This document shows positions 6,972-14,602 of a stretch of DNA of 28,275 bases, piece by piece. The notes beneath the pieces were generated by a model. That model worked only from the letters and a program-made list of their open reading frames with translations, was not told the DNA's origin and ran no database searches. Origin of the DNA: an uncultured Clostridia bacterium (GTDB lineage Bacteria > Bacillota > Clostridia > Oscillospirales > Acutalibacteraceae). The position numbers and the translations under genes were made by a program. Numbering within the stretch: the first letter of the stretch is position 1; the number at the start of each line of letters is the position of its first letter. The stretch covers positions 1-28,275 of the forward strand of contig CAMOTT010000006.1 of assembly GCA_946626015.1 (NCBI GenBank). Direction: 5' to 3'.

Positions 6972-8633
6972 TTAAGCTAATCCTTTAAGCGCCTTAAGGC
7001 GTTTCATAACATCGTTTTCCCCGGTTCCGAAATAATCGTGGAGTATATCATACTCGGCATAGAGCTTGTCGTAGATCTCAACGTTTTCCGGGTTGGGATA
7101 GTAGACTGTATCCTTGACCTTGCCCAGCGCGCCGGCGGCGGTGAACATATCGTCGTAGCCACCCTTTTCGCTGCCTGCGGCAACTGCGCCGAATATGGCG
7201 GAGCCTAAAGCTCCCGCCTGCTCGGAGCCGGCTATCTTGATGGGCATATTTATAACGTCCGCGTAAATCTGCATGGTCATGGGATCTTTCTGGGCTATGC
7301 CTCCTGCGGCGCAGAAGGAATTGACCGGCACGCCGAATTCACGGAAGGTCTCGATTATCTTCCTTGTGCCGTAAGCCGTGGCCTCGATAAGAGCGCGGTA
7401 GATATCCTCCGGCTTTGTCTGGAGGGTCATTCCCAGAAGCATACCCGAAAGGTCGCCGTCCACCAGAATGGAACGGCAGCCGTTCCACCAGTCAAGGGCC
7501 ACAAGACCGCTCTCGCCGGGCAGCTTGACCTCCGCCTTTTGGCGAAGATATTTATGTATGTTCATCCCTGACTCCTGAGCCGCGTCATAGTAGCTCTTGG
7601 GCAGGCAGTTGTCAATAAACCACTGAAAGTGATCCCCCACGCAGCACTGGCCGGCCTCATAGGCGTAAAGGCCGGGGAGTATGCCGTCCGCCACAACGCC
7701 GCTGATACCCTTGACCTTGTATTCCTTTTGATCAAGGAGCATATGGCAGGTGGAGGTGCCCATTATCGCAAGCATATCGCCGCTGCCGGTGATACCCACC
7801 GCAGGCACGAAAACGTGGGCGTCTATGATAGGCTCCGCCACGGCGGTGCCTGCCGCAAGCCCGGTCTTCTCCGCGAATTCCTCGGTAATATAACCCGCAC
7901 AGCTCCCCAGAGGGGAGATCTCCCGGGAAAATTTTTCGTCGATTATATGTTCAAGTCTGGGATCGAGGGCTTTAAAAAACTCGTCCGAAGGGAAGCCCAT
8001 GGTTTTGTTCCACATTCCCTTGTAACCTGCGCAGCAGGAGTTCCTTGTGAGCCTGCCGCACATCTGCCAGACTATCCAGTCCGCAGCCTCCACAAACATG
8101 GTGGCATCCGCGTAGACCTCCGGAGCCTCGTCCAGCACCTGCCATGCCTTGGGTATGGCCCATTCGGAGGACACCTTGCCGCCGTATAGCTCAAGCCAGG
8201 GTTCCTTGCGTTCCTCGGCCAGCTCGTTTATACGGGTGGCGTATTTTTGAGCCGCGTGGTGTTTCCAGAGCTTTACGTAGGCATGGGGCTCGCATTTATA
8301 CTTTGCCAGCCTGCTCAGAGGCGTGCCGTCCGCCAGCACGGGAATAATGGTGCAGGCGGTGAAATCCACTCCCACGCCGATGATATCTTTGGCGTTTACG
8401 CCGCTTTTTTCGATCACCTCGGGGATGACCTTGTAAACCACCGTCAGGTAATCCTGCGCGTCCTGCAGCGCCCAATCATAGGGCAGCTTTTTGCCGCAGG
8501 CAAGGGTGTCGTCCATAACACCGTGAGGGTAGTCCATTACCGCGGAGGCAAGCTCGTCTCCGGTTTTGACGTCAACAAGCAAGGCTCGGCAGGAAAGGGT
8601 ACCGAAATCAAGACCAAGTGAATATTCTGGCAT
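6972..8633 (-). CDS. araB: Ribulokinase (FGGY carbohydrate kinase, AraB type)
   Basis: Predicted to phosphorylate L-ribulose at O5 in L-arabinose use. It is 553 residues; AraB proteins are usually 550-570. Motifs: GLDFGTLSCRALLVD (ATP site), GVGVDFTACT (87-95), KLWKHHAAQ, SSEWAIPKAW, EAADWIVWQMCG, DAHVFVPAVG with the likely catalytic Asp (D271), and GTSTCHMLL (292-300), which is characteristic of ribulokinases. The ATG at 8633 is chosen because GGAGG is 8 bases upstream; a GTG five codons earlier overlaps that ribosome site. Neither araA nor araD is in the window. The gene sits in a housekeeping run between DUF4364 and a metallophosphoesterase, so its sugar could differ from ribulose. Confidence 0.9.
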   Translation of the reverse strand: MPEYSLGLDFGTLSCRALLVDVKTGDELASAVMDYPHGVMDDTLACGKKLPYDWALQDAQDYLTVVYKVIPEVIEKSGVNAKDIIGVGVDFTACTIIPVLADGTPLSRLAKYKCEPHAYVKLWKHHAAQKYATRINELAEERKEPWLELYGGKVSSEWAIPKAWQVLDEAPEVYADATMFVEAADWIVWQMCGRLTRNSCCAGYKGMWNKTMGFPSDEFFKALDPRLEHIIDEKFSREISPLGSCAGYITEEFAEKTGLAAGTAVAEPIIDAHVFVPAVGITGSGDMLAIMGTSTCHMLLDQKEYKVKGISGVVADGILPGLYAYEAGQCCVGDHFQWFIDNCLPKSYYDAAQESGMNIHKYLRQKAEVKLPGESGLVALDWWNGCRSILVDGDLSGMLLGMTLQTKPEDIYRALIEATAYGTRKIIETFREFGVPVNSFCAAGGIAQKDPMTMQIYADVINMPIKIAGSEQAGALGSAIFGAVAAGSEKGGYDDMFTAAGALGKVKDTVYYPNPENVEIYDKLYAEYDILHDYFGTGENDVMKRLKALKGLA

Positions 8634-8663
8634 ATTGATTACCTCCACGCTTTAATCAAAATA

Positions 8664-9221
8664 TCAGGTGTATAGAAAGGCGTATATCTGGGAATATAAC
8701 TTTGCCGGATCATCCAGAAAGTTCCGCTTGACGGTCTCAAGCTGATGGCTGTCCGCCACATAAATGGTCAACTTCATAAGGATATCGTTTTTCTCCGACA
8801 GAGTGAAGGTCACATTGTAACCGCCGCCGGGGGCGTTTTCCACGCTTATAACGTCCTCCCTTGCCCTGCGTTCACGCAAAAGCAGCTTGACAGCCGAGGT
8901 GACGGCCTTTTCCCGGACGGTTCTGGGCAGATGGTTTTCAAGGGTCTTTATGACCATTTCTCCCCGCTCGTTGAGGACGAACTTATCCGCCCCGTCGGTT
9001 TTGACCGTGTCTATGACCCCGTTTGTATTAAGGTCATCCACAGCCTGACCCACCTCAAAGTAATTTGCCAGCCCGTGCTCCTGGATGGCAATATTTATCT
9101 GCTCCGCGGACATTGGCTCGCCCACGGATTTTAATATATCGCACACAAGGAGCTGTATCTCCTCCCGGTTGCGCAGACCGCCGGGGGTCACTCCCTCTGT
9201 AAAAGCATTGAATTCGTCCAA
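8664..9221 (-). CDS. DUF4364 family protein
   Basis: A 185-residue protein matching, from memory, the DUF4364 family of Firmicutes, with no established function. The N-terminal 75 residues read as a winged-helix-like domain: REEIQLLVCDIL, then SAEQINIAIQEHGLANYF, then a turn and KFVLNERG. A helical and beta-rich C-terminal part follows, with GGGYNVTFTLSEKNDILMKL. No signal peptide or membrane segment is seen, so it is probably cytoplasmic and could bind DNA. It starts with TTG at 9221, with GGAGG 8 bases upstream. It lies 22 bases after the HEYGH membrane protein and 30 bases before araB. A role in controlling araB is possible but unproven. Confidence 0.75.
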   Translation of the reverse strand: MDEFNAFTEGVTPGGLRNREEIQLLVCDILKSVGEPMSAEQINIAIQEHGLANYFEVGQAVDDLNTNGVIDTVKTDGADKFVLNERGEMVIKTLENHLPRTVREKAVTSAVKLLLRERRAREDVISVENAPGGGYNVTFTLSEKNDILMKLTIYVADSHQLETVKRNFLDDPAKLYSQIYAFLYT

Positions 9222-9243
9222 AACAGTGTCCTCCTGTTTTTAC

Positions 9244-9711
9244 TCAGATAGGTTTGCCGAACCTGCCCCTTTTGAGATGCTCTTCGGTAACGAACTGCTC
9301 GCCGCTCCATTTCATGCCCCAAAGGTTTGCCCAGCCCTCGCAGTACAGGGCGTAGTAAGAAATATCATTCTTTTTGCGGTACTTGACTATGGGCGGGAAA
9401 TTGCACCAGATCATGGAGGGTATGGCGATCACAAAGGGCCAGACGGGGCCCAGCGCAAGGGATTGTATCGTGTGGCCGTATTCGTGTATCCGGGTGTCGT
9501 GACGCCATTCATCCGAGCGCTTCTGCGCTATAAAAATGAAAATCCCGATGGACACACCGCCGAAGTTTTTAGCGTCAATGTAGGTTATGAAGGCGTTGTG
9601 GAACCTTTCATGGGGGTTCTTCCTTGAAAGGATGAGATAGCCTATCAGACCCACAAGGTTCTGCGGAAGCGCCCATGTGAACTGAACAAGATAAAATAAG
9701 AATTTTTTCAT
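9244..9711 (-). CDS. Membrane protein with HEYGH zinc-peptidase-like motif
   Basis: A 155-residue protein I cannot assign to a named family. Residues 3-29 are hydrophobic (FLFYLVQFTWALPQNLVGLIGYLIL), a second hydrophobic stretch covers about 50-63, and a third 88-104. Residues 76-80 are HEYGH, an HExxH zinc motif, directly before the second half of the membrane region. A conserved-looking CEGWANLWG places Glu125 some 45 residues later, the arrangement of gluzincin-type metallopeptidases. The ATG at 9711 is preferred over GTG at 9720 because GGTGA lies 5 bases before it. The gene sits tightly between rlmH (22 bases) and DUF4364 (22 bases). It may be a small membrane metalloprotease; with no test of activity this stays inference. 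Confidence 0.7.
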   Translation of the reverse strand: MKKFLFYLVQFTWALPQNLVGLIGYLILSRKNPHERFHNAFITYIDAKNFGGVSIGIFIFIAQKRSDEWRHDTRIHEYGHTIQSLALGPVWPFVIAIPSMIWCNFPPIVKYRKKNDISYYALYCEGWANLWGMKWSGEQFVTEEHLKRGRFGKPI

Positions 9712-9733
9712 CTGAGTCACCGCCCTGTATTGT

Positions 9734-10216
9734 TTATTTGTGATATTTGCCGCCGCTGCTTATCTGGAAGGCCCTGTATATCTGCTCCAGCAGCATGACC
9801 CTTGCCAGCTGATGGGGGAAGGTCATGGGAGACATGGAGAGCCTGAGATCAGCCCGGGCCTTGACCTCCTCGGCAAGGCCGAAGGAGCTGCCGATAATAA
9901 AAGCGACGTTCCCGTCCCCGGCCACAGCAAGCTCCTGCAGCTTTTCACTGAAGGCCTCCGAGGAAAAAGCTTTGCCCTCAATACATAAAGCAACCACACC
10001 GGATCTCTGAGGCAATTTGGACAAAATTAGCTTTGCCTCCGTATTCAGTGCGGCAGTTATTTGCGCCCGGGACGGATTTTCCGGCAAAGGGGCCGGGGAA
10101 AGCTCGGTAACAGTGAGTTTTCCGAAAGCTCCCATGCGCTTTTCATATTCGGCACAGGCGTCCTTTAAATAATTCTCTTTTAGTTTGCCAAGACAAATCA
10201 GGCTGATCTTTATCAT
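9734..10216 (-). CDS. rlmH: 23S rRNA pseudouridine-1915 N3-methyltransferase
   Basis: A SPOUT-class methyltransferase that uses S-adenosylmethionine to methylate pseudouridine 1915 in helix 69 of 23S rRNA. It is 160 residues, exactly family length. The C-terminal knot is clear: FIIGSSFGLAEEV (107-119), LRLSMSPMTFPHQLARV, LLEQIYRAFQI and the terminal KYHK. The usual GG in the FxIGG loop reads GS here, a mild change. The ATG at 10216 has AGGTGAGG just upstream; the GTG at 10225 falls within that ribosome site. It follows walJ by 9 bases, an order also seen in bacilli, where rlmH lies near yycJ. Confidence 0.95.
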   Translation of the reverse strand: MIKISLICLGKLKENYLKDACAEYEKRMGAFGKLTVTELSPAPLPENPSRAQITAALNTEAKLILSKLPQRSGVVALCIEGKAFSSEAFSEKLQELAVAGDGNVAFIIGSSFGLAEEVKARADLRLSMSPMTFPHQLARVMLLEQIYRAFQISSGGKYHK

Positions 10217-10225
10217 ACGCCTCAC

Positions 10226-11017
10226 CTAAAACACAGTAATCCCGGGCTGCGGACTGACCCCGGCCACGTTGAGGACGTAGTCTTTATTTATGCTTGCGCC
10301 GATCATCGAAAGCGCCGACACGCTGGTCTGGTACGCAAGATCGGGGAAGTTGTTTTCTTTGCTGAGATGAGCCAGCCAGAACCTTGAGGTGCCGTTGTTG
10401 ACCAGCTTTGTAACAGTTTTGGAACAGGCCTCGTTTGAAAGATGCCCCCTGTCCGACAGGATCCTGCGCTTGAGGATATAAGGATAGGGGCCGTTCTGGA
10501 GCATGGCAACGTCGTGGTTCGACTCGATCATAACAAGATCGCTGCCCAAGAGGAAGCTCATGGTCTCCTCGTTTACTATGCCGGTATCCGTGGCAATGGT
10601 CACCCGGCGGTCGTCCGGGGTGGAGACCGAGTAACCCAGGCTCTCTCTGGAATCGTGGGAGGTGTGGAAGGGAACAACGTGCATACCGTTCACTGATACG
10701 CCCTTCCCTGTGATGACCTCCGCCGTGTATTTATCCGTAAGGCAGTTCATCTCCTCAAGGGCGCCGAGTGTGCCCTCCGAGGCATAGACCTTGATATTAT
10801 GCCTGCCGGCGAAAACACGCAGACCGTTTATGTGGTCGCTGTGCTCATGGGTGACAAATACAGCCCCGATATCCTCCGGCTCCACACCGATGGCGGCAAG
10901 CGCTCCGGTGATCTTTGCGGCGCTGACCCCGGCGTCTATGAGTATGCCGCCGGAAGCTCCGCCGATATATGTACAGTTACCGCTGCTTGAAGAAAAGAGC
11001 GGACAAAATCTTGCCAT
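10226..11017 (-). CDS. walJ: MBL-fold hydrolase, WalJ/YycJ type
   Basis: A metallo-beta-lactamase-fold phosphodiesterase or nuclease of the WalJ (YycJ) group, linked in Firmicutes to cell-wall homeostasis and DNA repair/replication coordination. It is 263 residues, the family norm. SSSSGNCTYI at the N-terminus is the group signature. THEHSDH (56-62) is the metal motif, followed by PFHTSHDSRESLGY, IATDTG, ESNHD and RGHLSNEA with the remaining ligands. The ATG at 11017 has GAGGG about 5 bases upstream. It lies 18 bases after murA and 9 bases before rlmH. The WalRK two-component genes that often precede it are absent here. Confidence 0.93.
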   Translation of the reverse strand: MARFCPLFSSSSGNCTYIGGASGGILIDAGVSAAKITGALAAIGVEPEDIGAVFVTHEHSDHINGLRVFAGRHNIKVYASEGTLGALEEMNCLTDKYTAEVITGKGVSVNGMHVVPFHTSHDSRESLGYSVSTPDDRRVTIATDTGIVNEETMSFLLGSDLVMIESNHDVAMLQNGPYPYILKRRILSDRGHLSNEACSKTVTKLVNNGTSRFWLAHLSKENNFPDLAYQTSVSALSMIGASINKDYVLNVAGVSPQPGITVF

Positions 11018-11035
11018 AATTACCCTCTGATACGG

Positions 11036-12325
11036 TCAAACGATATTAGCTATCTGTGAGGGGTTCTCAACGGTAACGCGGCTGATATCCGCACCCAAAA
11101 GGCGGAATTTCTCAACAACGTCCTCGTAGCCCCTGTCTATGTGGATAATATTCTCGATCTCGGTGGTGCCCTTGGCGCAAAGTCCCGCGATAAGCATCGC
11201 CGCGCCGGCGCGGAGATCGTCAGCTTTGATGGGGGCGCCCTTGAGCGTTTCAACGCCCTGAATCACCGCCAGCTTGCCGTCCACGCTGATGGAAGCGCCC
11301 ATTCTGATAAGCTGCTCAACGTAGCGGAAGCGGTTGTCCCACACGCCCTCGGAAACGATGCTCGTGCCGTCCGCAATGGACAAAAGCACGGAGATCTGGG
11401 GCTGCATATCCGTGGGGAAGCCGGGGTGAGGCATGGTCTTGATGTTGCAGTGCTTCGGCCTGCCCACTGCTTCCACAAGGACGCTGTCATCGTACTCTTC
11501 AATGTGCACGCCGCTCTCGATGAGCTTGGCGGTTATGGACTCAAGGTGCTTGGGGATGACGTTGTTTACCAGCACCCTGCCCCCTGTAGCTGCGGCGGCA
11601 ACCATGTAGGTGCCAGCCTCTATCTGGTCGGGAATGATGGAATAGGTGCAGCCGTGGAGCACATCCACTCCGCGGATCTTGATAACGTCCGTGCCCGCGC
11701 CTCTTATGTCCGCGCCCATTGAGTTGAGGAAGTTTGCCAGATCCACGATATGGGGCTCTTTAGCCGCGTTTTCGATAACGGTAAGACCCTTTGCCTTGAC
11801 GGCGGCAAGCATCACGTTGATGGTGGCGCCCACGGAAACCTGGTCAAGGTAAATGGGGCTGCCCGTGAGCACGTCCGCGCGGGCGTCGATCATCGCGTTC
11901 TCCTCGATGGAGACAGAGGCTCCCAAAAGCTCAAAGCCCTTGATGTGAAGGTCGATGGGGCGCACGCCGAAATCGCAGCCGCCGGGCATTGCCACCCGGG
12001 CGCAGCTGTACCTGCCCAGCAAAGCGCCAAGGAGATAGTAGGAAGCCCTCAGGTGCCTTGTAAGGCTGTGGGAAACGGTGTATGAATTTATTGTGCTTGT
12101 ATCTATTTCAAGAGTGTTCTTGTTTATCATCTTGATGCCTGCGCCTAACTGCTGCAGGATCCTGATCATCATTGAAACATCACTTATATTCGGGATATTC
12201 TCGATCCTGCAAACATCCTGAGCGAGGATCGTGGCCGGAATTATTGCAACGACAGCGTTTTTAGCGCCGCTGATGGAGACTTCTCCGCGGAGCGGTATGC
12301 CGCCGTTGATAAGTATCTTTTCCAA
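11036..12325 (-). CDS. murA: UDP-N-acetylglucosamine 1-carboxyvinyltransferase
   Basis: Transfers enolpyruvate from PEP to UDP-GlcNAc, the first committed step of peptidoglycan synthesis, in the cytoplasm. It is 429 residues when started at TTG 12325, matching the family. Motifs: SGAKNA with the substrate-binding Lys (K22), GGCDFGVRPIDLH with the catalytic Cys (C117, the fosfomycin target), IPDQIEAGTYMVAAA, and PHPGFPTDMQPQ. GAGGAGGTG lies about 10 bases before the TTG, and the protein then begins MEKILINGG as in relatives. A TTG farther up at 12367 would add an unrelated N-terminus and has no ribosome site. It heads the seven-gene run down to 5723. Whether this is MurA or the second Firmicute paralogue (MurZ) cannot be settled. 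Confidence 0.95.
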   Translation of the reverse strand: MEKILINGGIPLRGEVSISGAKNAVVAIIPATILAQDVCRIENIPNISDVSMMIRILQQLGAGIKMINKNTLEIDTSTINSYTVSHSLTRHLRASYYLLGALLGRYSCARVAMPGGCDFGVRPIDLHIKGFELLGASVSIEENAMIDARADVLTGSPIYLDQVSVGATINVMLAAVKAKGLTVIENAAKEPHIVDLANFLNSMGADIRGAGTDVIKIRGVDVLHGCTYSIIPDQIEAGTYMVAAAATGGRVLVNNVIPKHLESITAKLIESGVHIEEYDDSVLVEAVGRPKHCNIKTMPHPGFPTDMQPQISVLLSIADGTSIVSEGVWDNRFRYVEQLIRMGASISVDGKLAVIQGVETLKGAPIKADDLRAGAAMLIAGLCAKGTTEIENIIHIDRGYEDVVEKFRLLGADISRVTVENPSQIANIV

Positions 12326-12377
12326 TGTGAAACAGCACCTCCTCTTTGAAAAAATCACGTATAACAAAATTCATTTA

Positions 12378-12383
12378 ATTATA
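12378..12383 (-). promoter_or_regulatory. Possible SigA -10 box of murA
   Basis: A perfect TATAAT on the minus strand lies 53 bases before the TTG start, in an AT-rich gap. No good -35 exists at 16-18 bases; TTGCAA upstream is too far away. The rest of the 250-base gap (12326-12575) shows no gene. Confidence 0.4.
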
Positions 12384-12575
12384 TCATTATCTACCGGAAA
12401 AAGGAAGAGAATTTGCAAAAAATTCTTAATATTTTTTATTTTTTCGCAAAAATCATTAAAACACAGCAAATTGTATTACCGAAAAACAGGTTCCACAATA
12501 GGCTGTGTTGTTATTATGCTCATTTACACCCCCGTTTTTGCAGAGGAAAGAGACAATTATTTGATTGTTAAAAAT

Positions 12576-13847
12576 TTATTTTTGAGCCGTCAGTTTTTCC
12601 GCCGCGGCCAGCTTTACGCAGATACACAAAAGCTCCAGCGCAAGGGAAAGCTCCTCTACTGAAGGGTAGGTGGGGGCTATGCGGATGTTGGAATCCTTGG
12701 GATCCTTGCCGTAGGGGAACGCCGCTCCCGCGCCTGTGAGCACAACGCCGGCATCCTTGCAAAGGGACACCACGCGCTTTGCGCAGCCGTCCAGAACGTC
12801 AAGGCTTATGAAATATCCGCCCTGAGGCTCTGTCCATCTGGCGATACCCAGCCCGGAAAACTCGCTGTCGAATTTTTCGAGAACAGCCTGAAACTTGGGT
12901 CTGAGGATAGCCGCGTGGCGTTTCATGTGGGCCTTGATACCGTCGGCATTTTTGAAGTAACGGACATGGCGGAGCTGATTGAGCTTGTCGTGGCAGATTA
13001 TCTGCACGCCCATACGCTTTTTGATCAGCTCTATGTTGTTGTCCGACGCGGCTATAACGGAGACGCCGGCGCCGGGGAAGGTTATCTTGGAGGTGGAGGC
13101 CACCTCGATGAACATATCCTCGCTGCCGAACTCCCTGCAGGCCTCAAAAATGTTTAAAAGCTCAGGCGCCGTGTCGTACAGGTCGTGCACAAAGTAGGCG
13201 TTGTCCCAGATCACGCGGAAATCCTTTGCCGCGGGCTTGAGCCCGGCCATGCGGCGCACCACCGCAGGGGAGAACACCTTGCCCTCGGGATTGGAATATT
13301 TGGGCACGCAGAACATACCCTTGACGGAAGGATCCTTGATAAGCTCGTCTATAACGTCCATATCCGGGCCGTCCTCCAGCATGGGCACGGTGATCATCTC
13401 TATGCCGAAGCTCTCCAGCACCTTGAAGTGCCTGTCGTAACCGGGAGCCGGGCAGAGAAATTTTATTTTGCCCTGAAGCATCCAGGGCTCCGCGCCGGAA
13501 CCGCTTACCATACACTGAGCTATGTAATCGTACATGATGTTCAGGCTGGAGTTGCCGCAGACTATGATATTCCTGGCAGGTACGCCCAGCAGCTCGCCGA
13601 ACAGCTCCCTGCACTCCGGCAGACCCAGAGGCACTCCGTAGTTGCGGCAGTCCACCCCGTCCTGCGCCTTTGCGTCGGCTATGTAAGCCGGATCAAGGAT
13701 ATCCATGGACAGATCCAGCTGCTCCGAACTGGGCTTGCCCCGGGACATATCCAGCTTGAGCCCCCTTGCCTTAAATTTTTCATATTCATCAACAAGCTCC
13801 GCCTTTATCTTTAACAACTCTTCCTGTGAAAGCTCCTGATAAGTCAT
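12576..13847 (-). CDS. Aspartate aminotransferase, subgroup Ic (PF12897-like)
   Basis: A PLP-dependent fold type I aminotransferase, 423 residues, of the group typified by corynebacterial AspT, interconverting aspartate/2-oxoglutarate and oxaloacetate/glutamate. Group-typical segments: MSRGKPS (34-40), RNYGVPLGLPECRELF, CGNSSLNIMYD, CPAPGYDRHF (Y138), VPKYSNPEGK (N186), IWDNAYFVHDL (D215), STSKITFPGAG with the PLP Lys (K254), and WTEPQGGYFISL. ATG with GGAGG 8 bases upstream. It seems to be a single-gene unit with a SigA promoter (13880-13908) carrying inverted repeats. I see no convincing terminator after it. The fold and group are sure; the amino-acid preference is inferred. Confidence 0.9.
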   Translation of the reverse strand: MTYQELSQEELLKIKAELVDEYEKFKARGLKLDMSRGKPSSEQLDLSMDILDPAYIADAKAQDGVDCRNYGVPLGLPECRELFGELLGVPARNIIVCGNSSLNIMYDYIAQCMVSGSGAEPWMLQGKIKFLCPAPGYDRHFKVLESFGIEMITVPMLEDGPDMDVIDELIKDPSVKGMFCVPKYSNPEGKVFSPAVVRRMAGLKPAAKDFRVIWDNAYFVHDLYDTAPELLNIFEACREFGSEDMFIEVASTSKITFPGAGVSVIAASDNNIELIKKRMGVQIICHDKLNQLRHVRYFKNADGIKAHMKRHAAILRPKFQAVLEKFDSEFSGLGIARWTEPQGGYFISLDVLDGCAKRVVSLCKDAGVVLTGAGAAFPYGKDPKDSNIRIAPTYPSVEELSLALELLCICVKLAAAEKLTAQK

Positions 13848-13879
13848 TGCGAAATCCTCCGATATGATTATATGGGAGT

Positions 13880-13908
13880 ATTTTAATACATCGGCGCCGA
13901 TTTTGCAA
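13880..13908 (-). promoter_or_regulatory. SigA promoter of the aminotransferase gene
   Basis: -35 TTGCAA (13908-13903), 17-base spacer, -10 TAAAAT (13885-13880). The spacer contains the perfect 12-base palindrome ATCGGCGCCGAT (13890-13901), and a longer inverted repeat overlaps the -35. Confidence 0.65.
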
Positions 13909-13932
13909 GTGAAAACATCAAAACTTGCAAAA
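13901..13932. repeat. 10-bp inverted repeat over the -35 box (operator candidate)
   Basis: TTTTGCAAGT (13901-13910) and its exact complement ACTTGCAAAA (13923-13932) are separated by 12 bases, placing the half-sites 22 bases apart, about two helical turns. Neither strand has a T-tract after the stem, so a terminator is less likely than a repressor or activator site. The left arm contains the -35 box. Confidence 0.6.
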
Positions 13933-13953
13933 ATTTACGTTTTTTGTGAAAAA

Positions 13954-14496
13954 TCATACGTTATTTGCCACAATTTGTTCCGCGCAGCAGGCGATCCTTT
14001 CACAGGCGGCGCAAATTTTCCCGGTTTTATCCCTGAGTTCCCTCTCCCGGGAAAGCCTTTCCCTGTCCGTTCCGGTGTCTGTAAGCCTGTCAAGCTCGGG
14101 AACAGCCGAGCAATACTCCCTGTGGATATTATTCGCCAGCTCCAGCAATTTTGACGGTTTTTTGAAATTTCTCAGCTCCCTCACCGCCCTGCCCGTCAGG
14201 TTGAGCATATCCGAACTCCGTTTTGCCGCTTCCTTCTGCCCCGCCCCTGTGTCGGGGTAAAGCGTCCGGACGCTTTTCAGCTCCGCCGCGGCCACGTTCA
14301 GGCCGTGGAGCGCATTTATCATATCCAGTATATCCCTGCGCTCTATGGGTGGAAGAAACTCGTTGACCAGAGCCCTGTACAGGCTCCCCCTTCTGTCGGT
14401 GGAACGGCGCATAAGCTCCTGCGCCTCCCCCGCCCTGACAGCGATATCAAAAAGCTCGTTAAATCCGTCGAAATAATCGGTGACTGTCCGTTTCAA
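13954..14496 (-). CDS. PhoU/DUF47-like helical protein
   Basis: An all-helical 180-residue protein that resembles the DUF47 group (Pit accessory proteins, PhoU-like). It opens FDGFNELFDIAVRAGEAQELM and has FLPPIERRDILDMINALHGL around residues 47-66, the segment most typical of DUF47 (phosphate-transporter partners that coordinate metal clusters). The C-terminal third is Cys-rich (CAACERIACCAEQ), unusual for the family. At 180 residues it is somewhat shorter than usual (about 205). The start is TTG at 14496, with GGGAGG 7 bases upstream. No pit transporter lies next to it; the neighbours are single-gene units. The assignment rests on pattern resemblance only. Confidence 0.6.
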   Translation of the reverse strand: MKRTVTDYFDGFNELFDIAVRAGEAQELMRRSTDRRGSLYRALVNEFLPPIERRDILDMINALHGLNVAAAELKSVRTLYPDTGAGQKEAAKRSSDMLNLTGRAVRELRNFKKPSKLLELANNIHREYCSAVPELDRLTDTGTDRERLSRERELRDKTGKICAACERIACCAEQIVANNV

Positions 14497-14545
14497 AATA
14501 CCGCCTCCCGTACATTATATTCACAAAAACCTCAAGCGTTACGGA

Positions 14546-14581
14546 CAAAAAACGACCCGATGATATTTTGTATCACCGGGT
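14546..14581 (-). terminator. Strong terminator after the LCAT-like gene
   Basis: An 11-bp stem, ACCCGGTGATA with TATCATCGGGT (14581-14555, one G-T pair), and a 5-base loop are followed by CG and a run of six T. It is 21 bases beyond the stop at 14603. Confidence 0.9.
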
Positions 14582-14602
14582 GCGGTTTATTCGCTTTATG
14601 TT

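Noticed and set aside
12480..12575. Possible terminator after the aminotransferase gene
   Set aside because: Only short imperfect stems (for example CAG...CTG before TTTTT, and ACAAT/ATTGT) are present; none is strong enough to call.
12231..12662. Plus-strand ORF across the murA/aminotransferase gap
   Set aside because: It is low-complexity AT-rich sequence overlapping both real genes in antisense, without a ribosome site.
13901..13932. Inverted repeat read as a terminator between the DUF47-like and aminotransferase genes
   Set aside because: Neither side has a T-tract after the stem, and it overlaps a -35 box, so an operator fits better.
14514..14519. TATAAT before the DUF47-like gene
   Set aside because: It is only a few bases from the ribosome site and has no -35. 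I could not name a convincing promoter for this gene.
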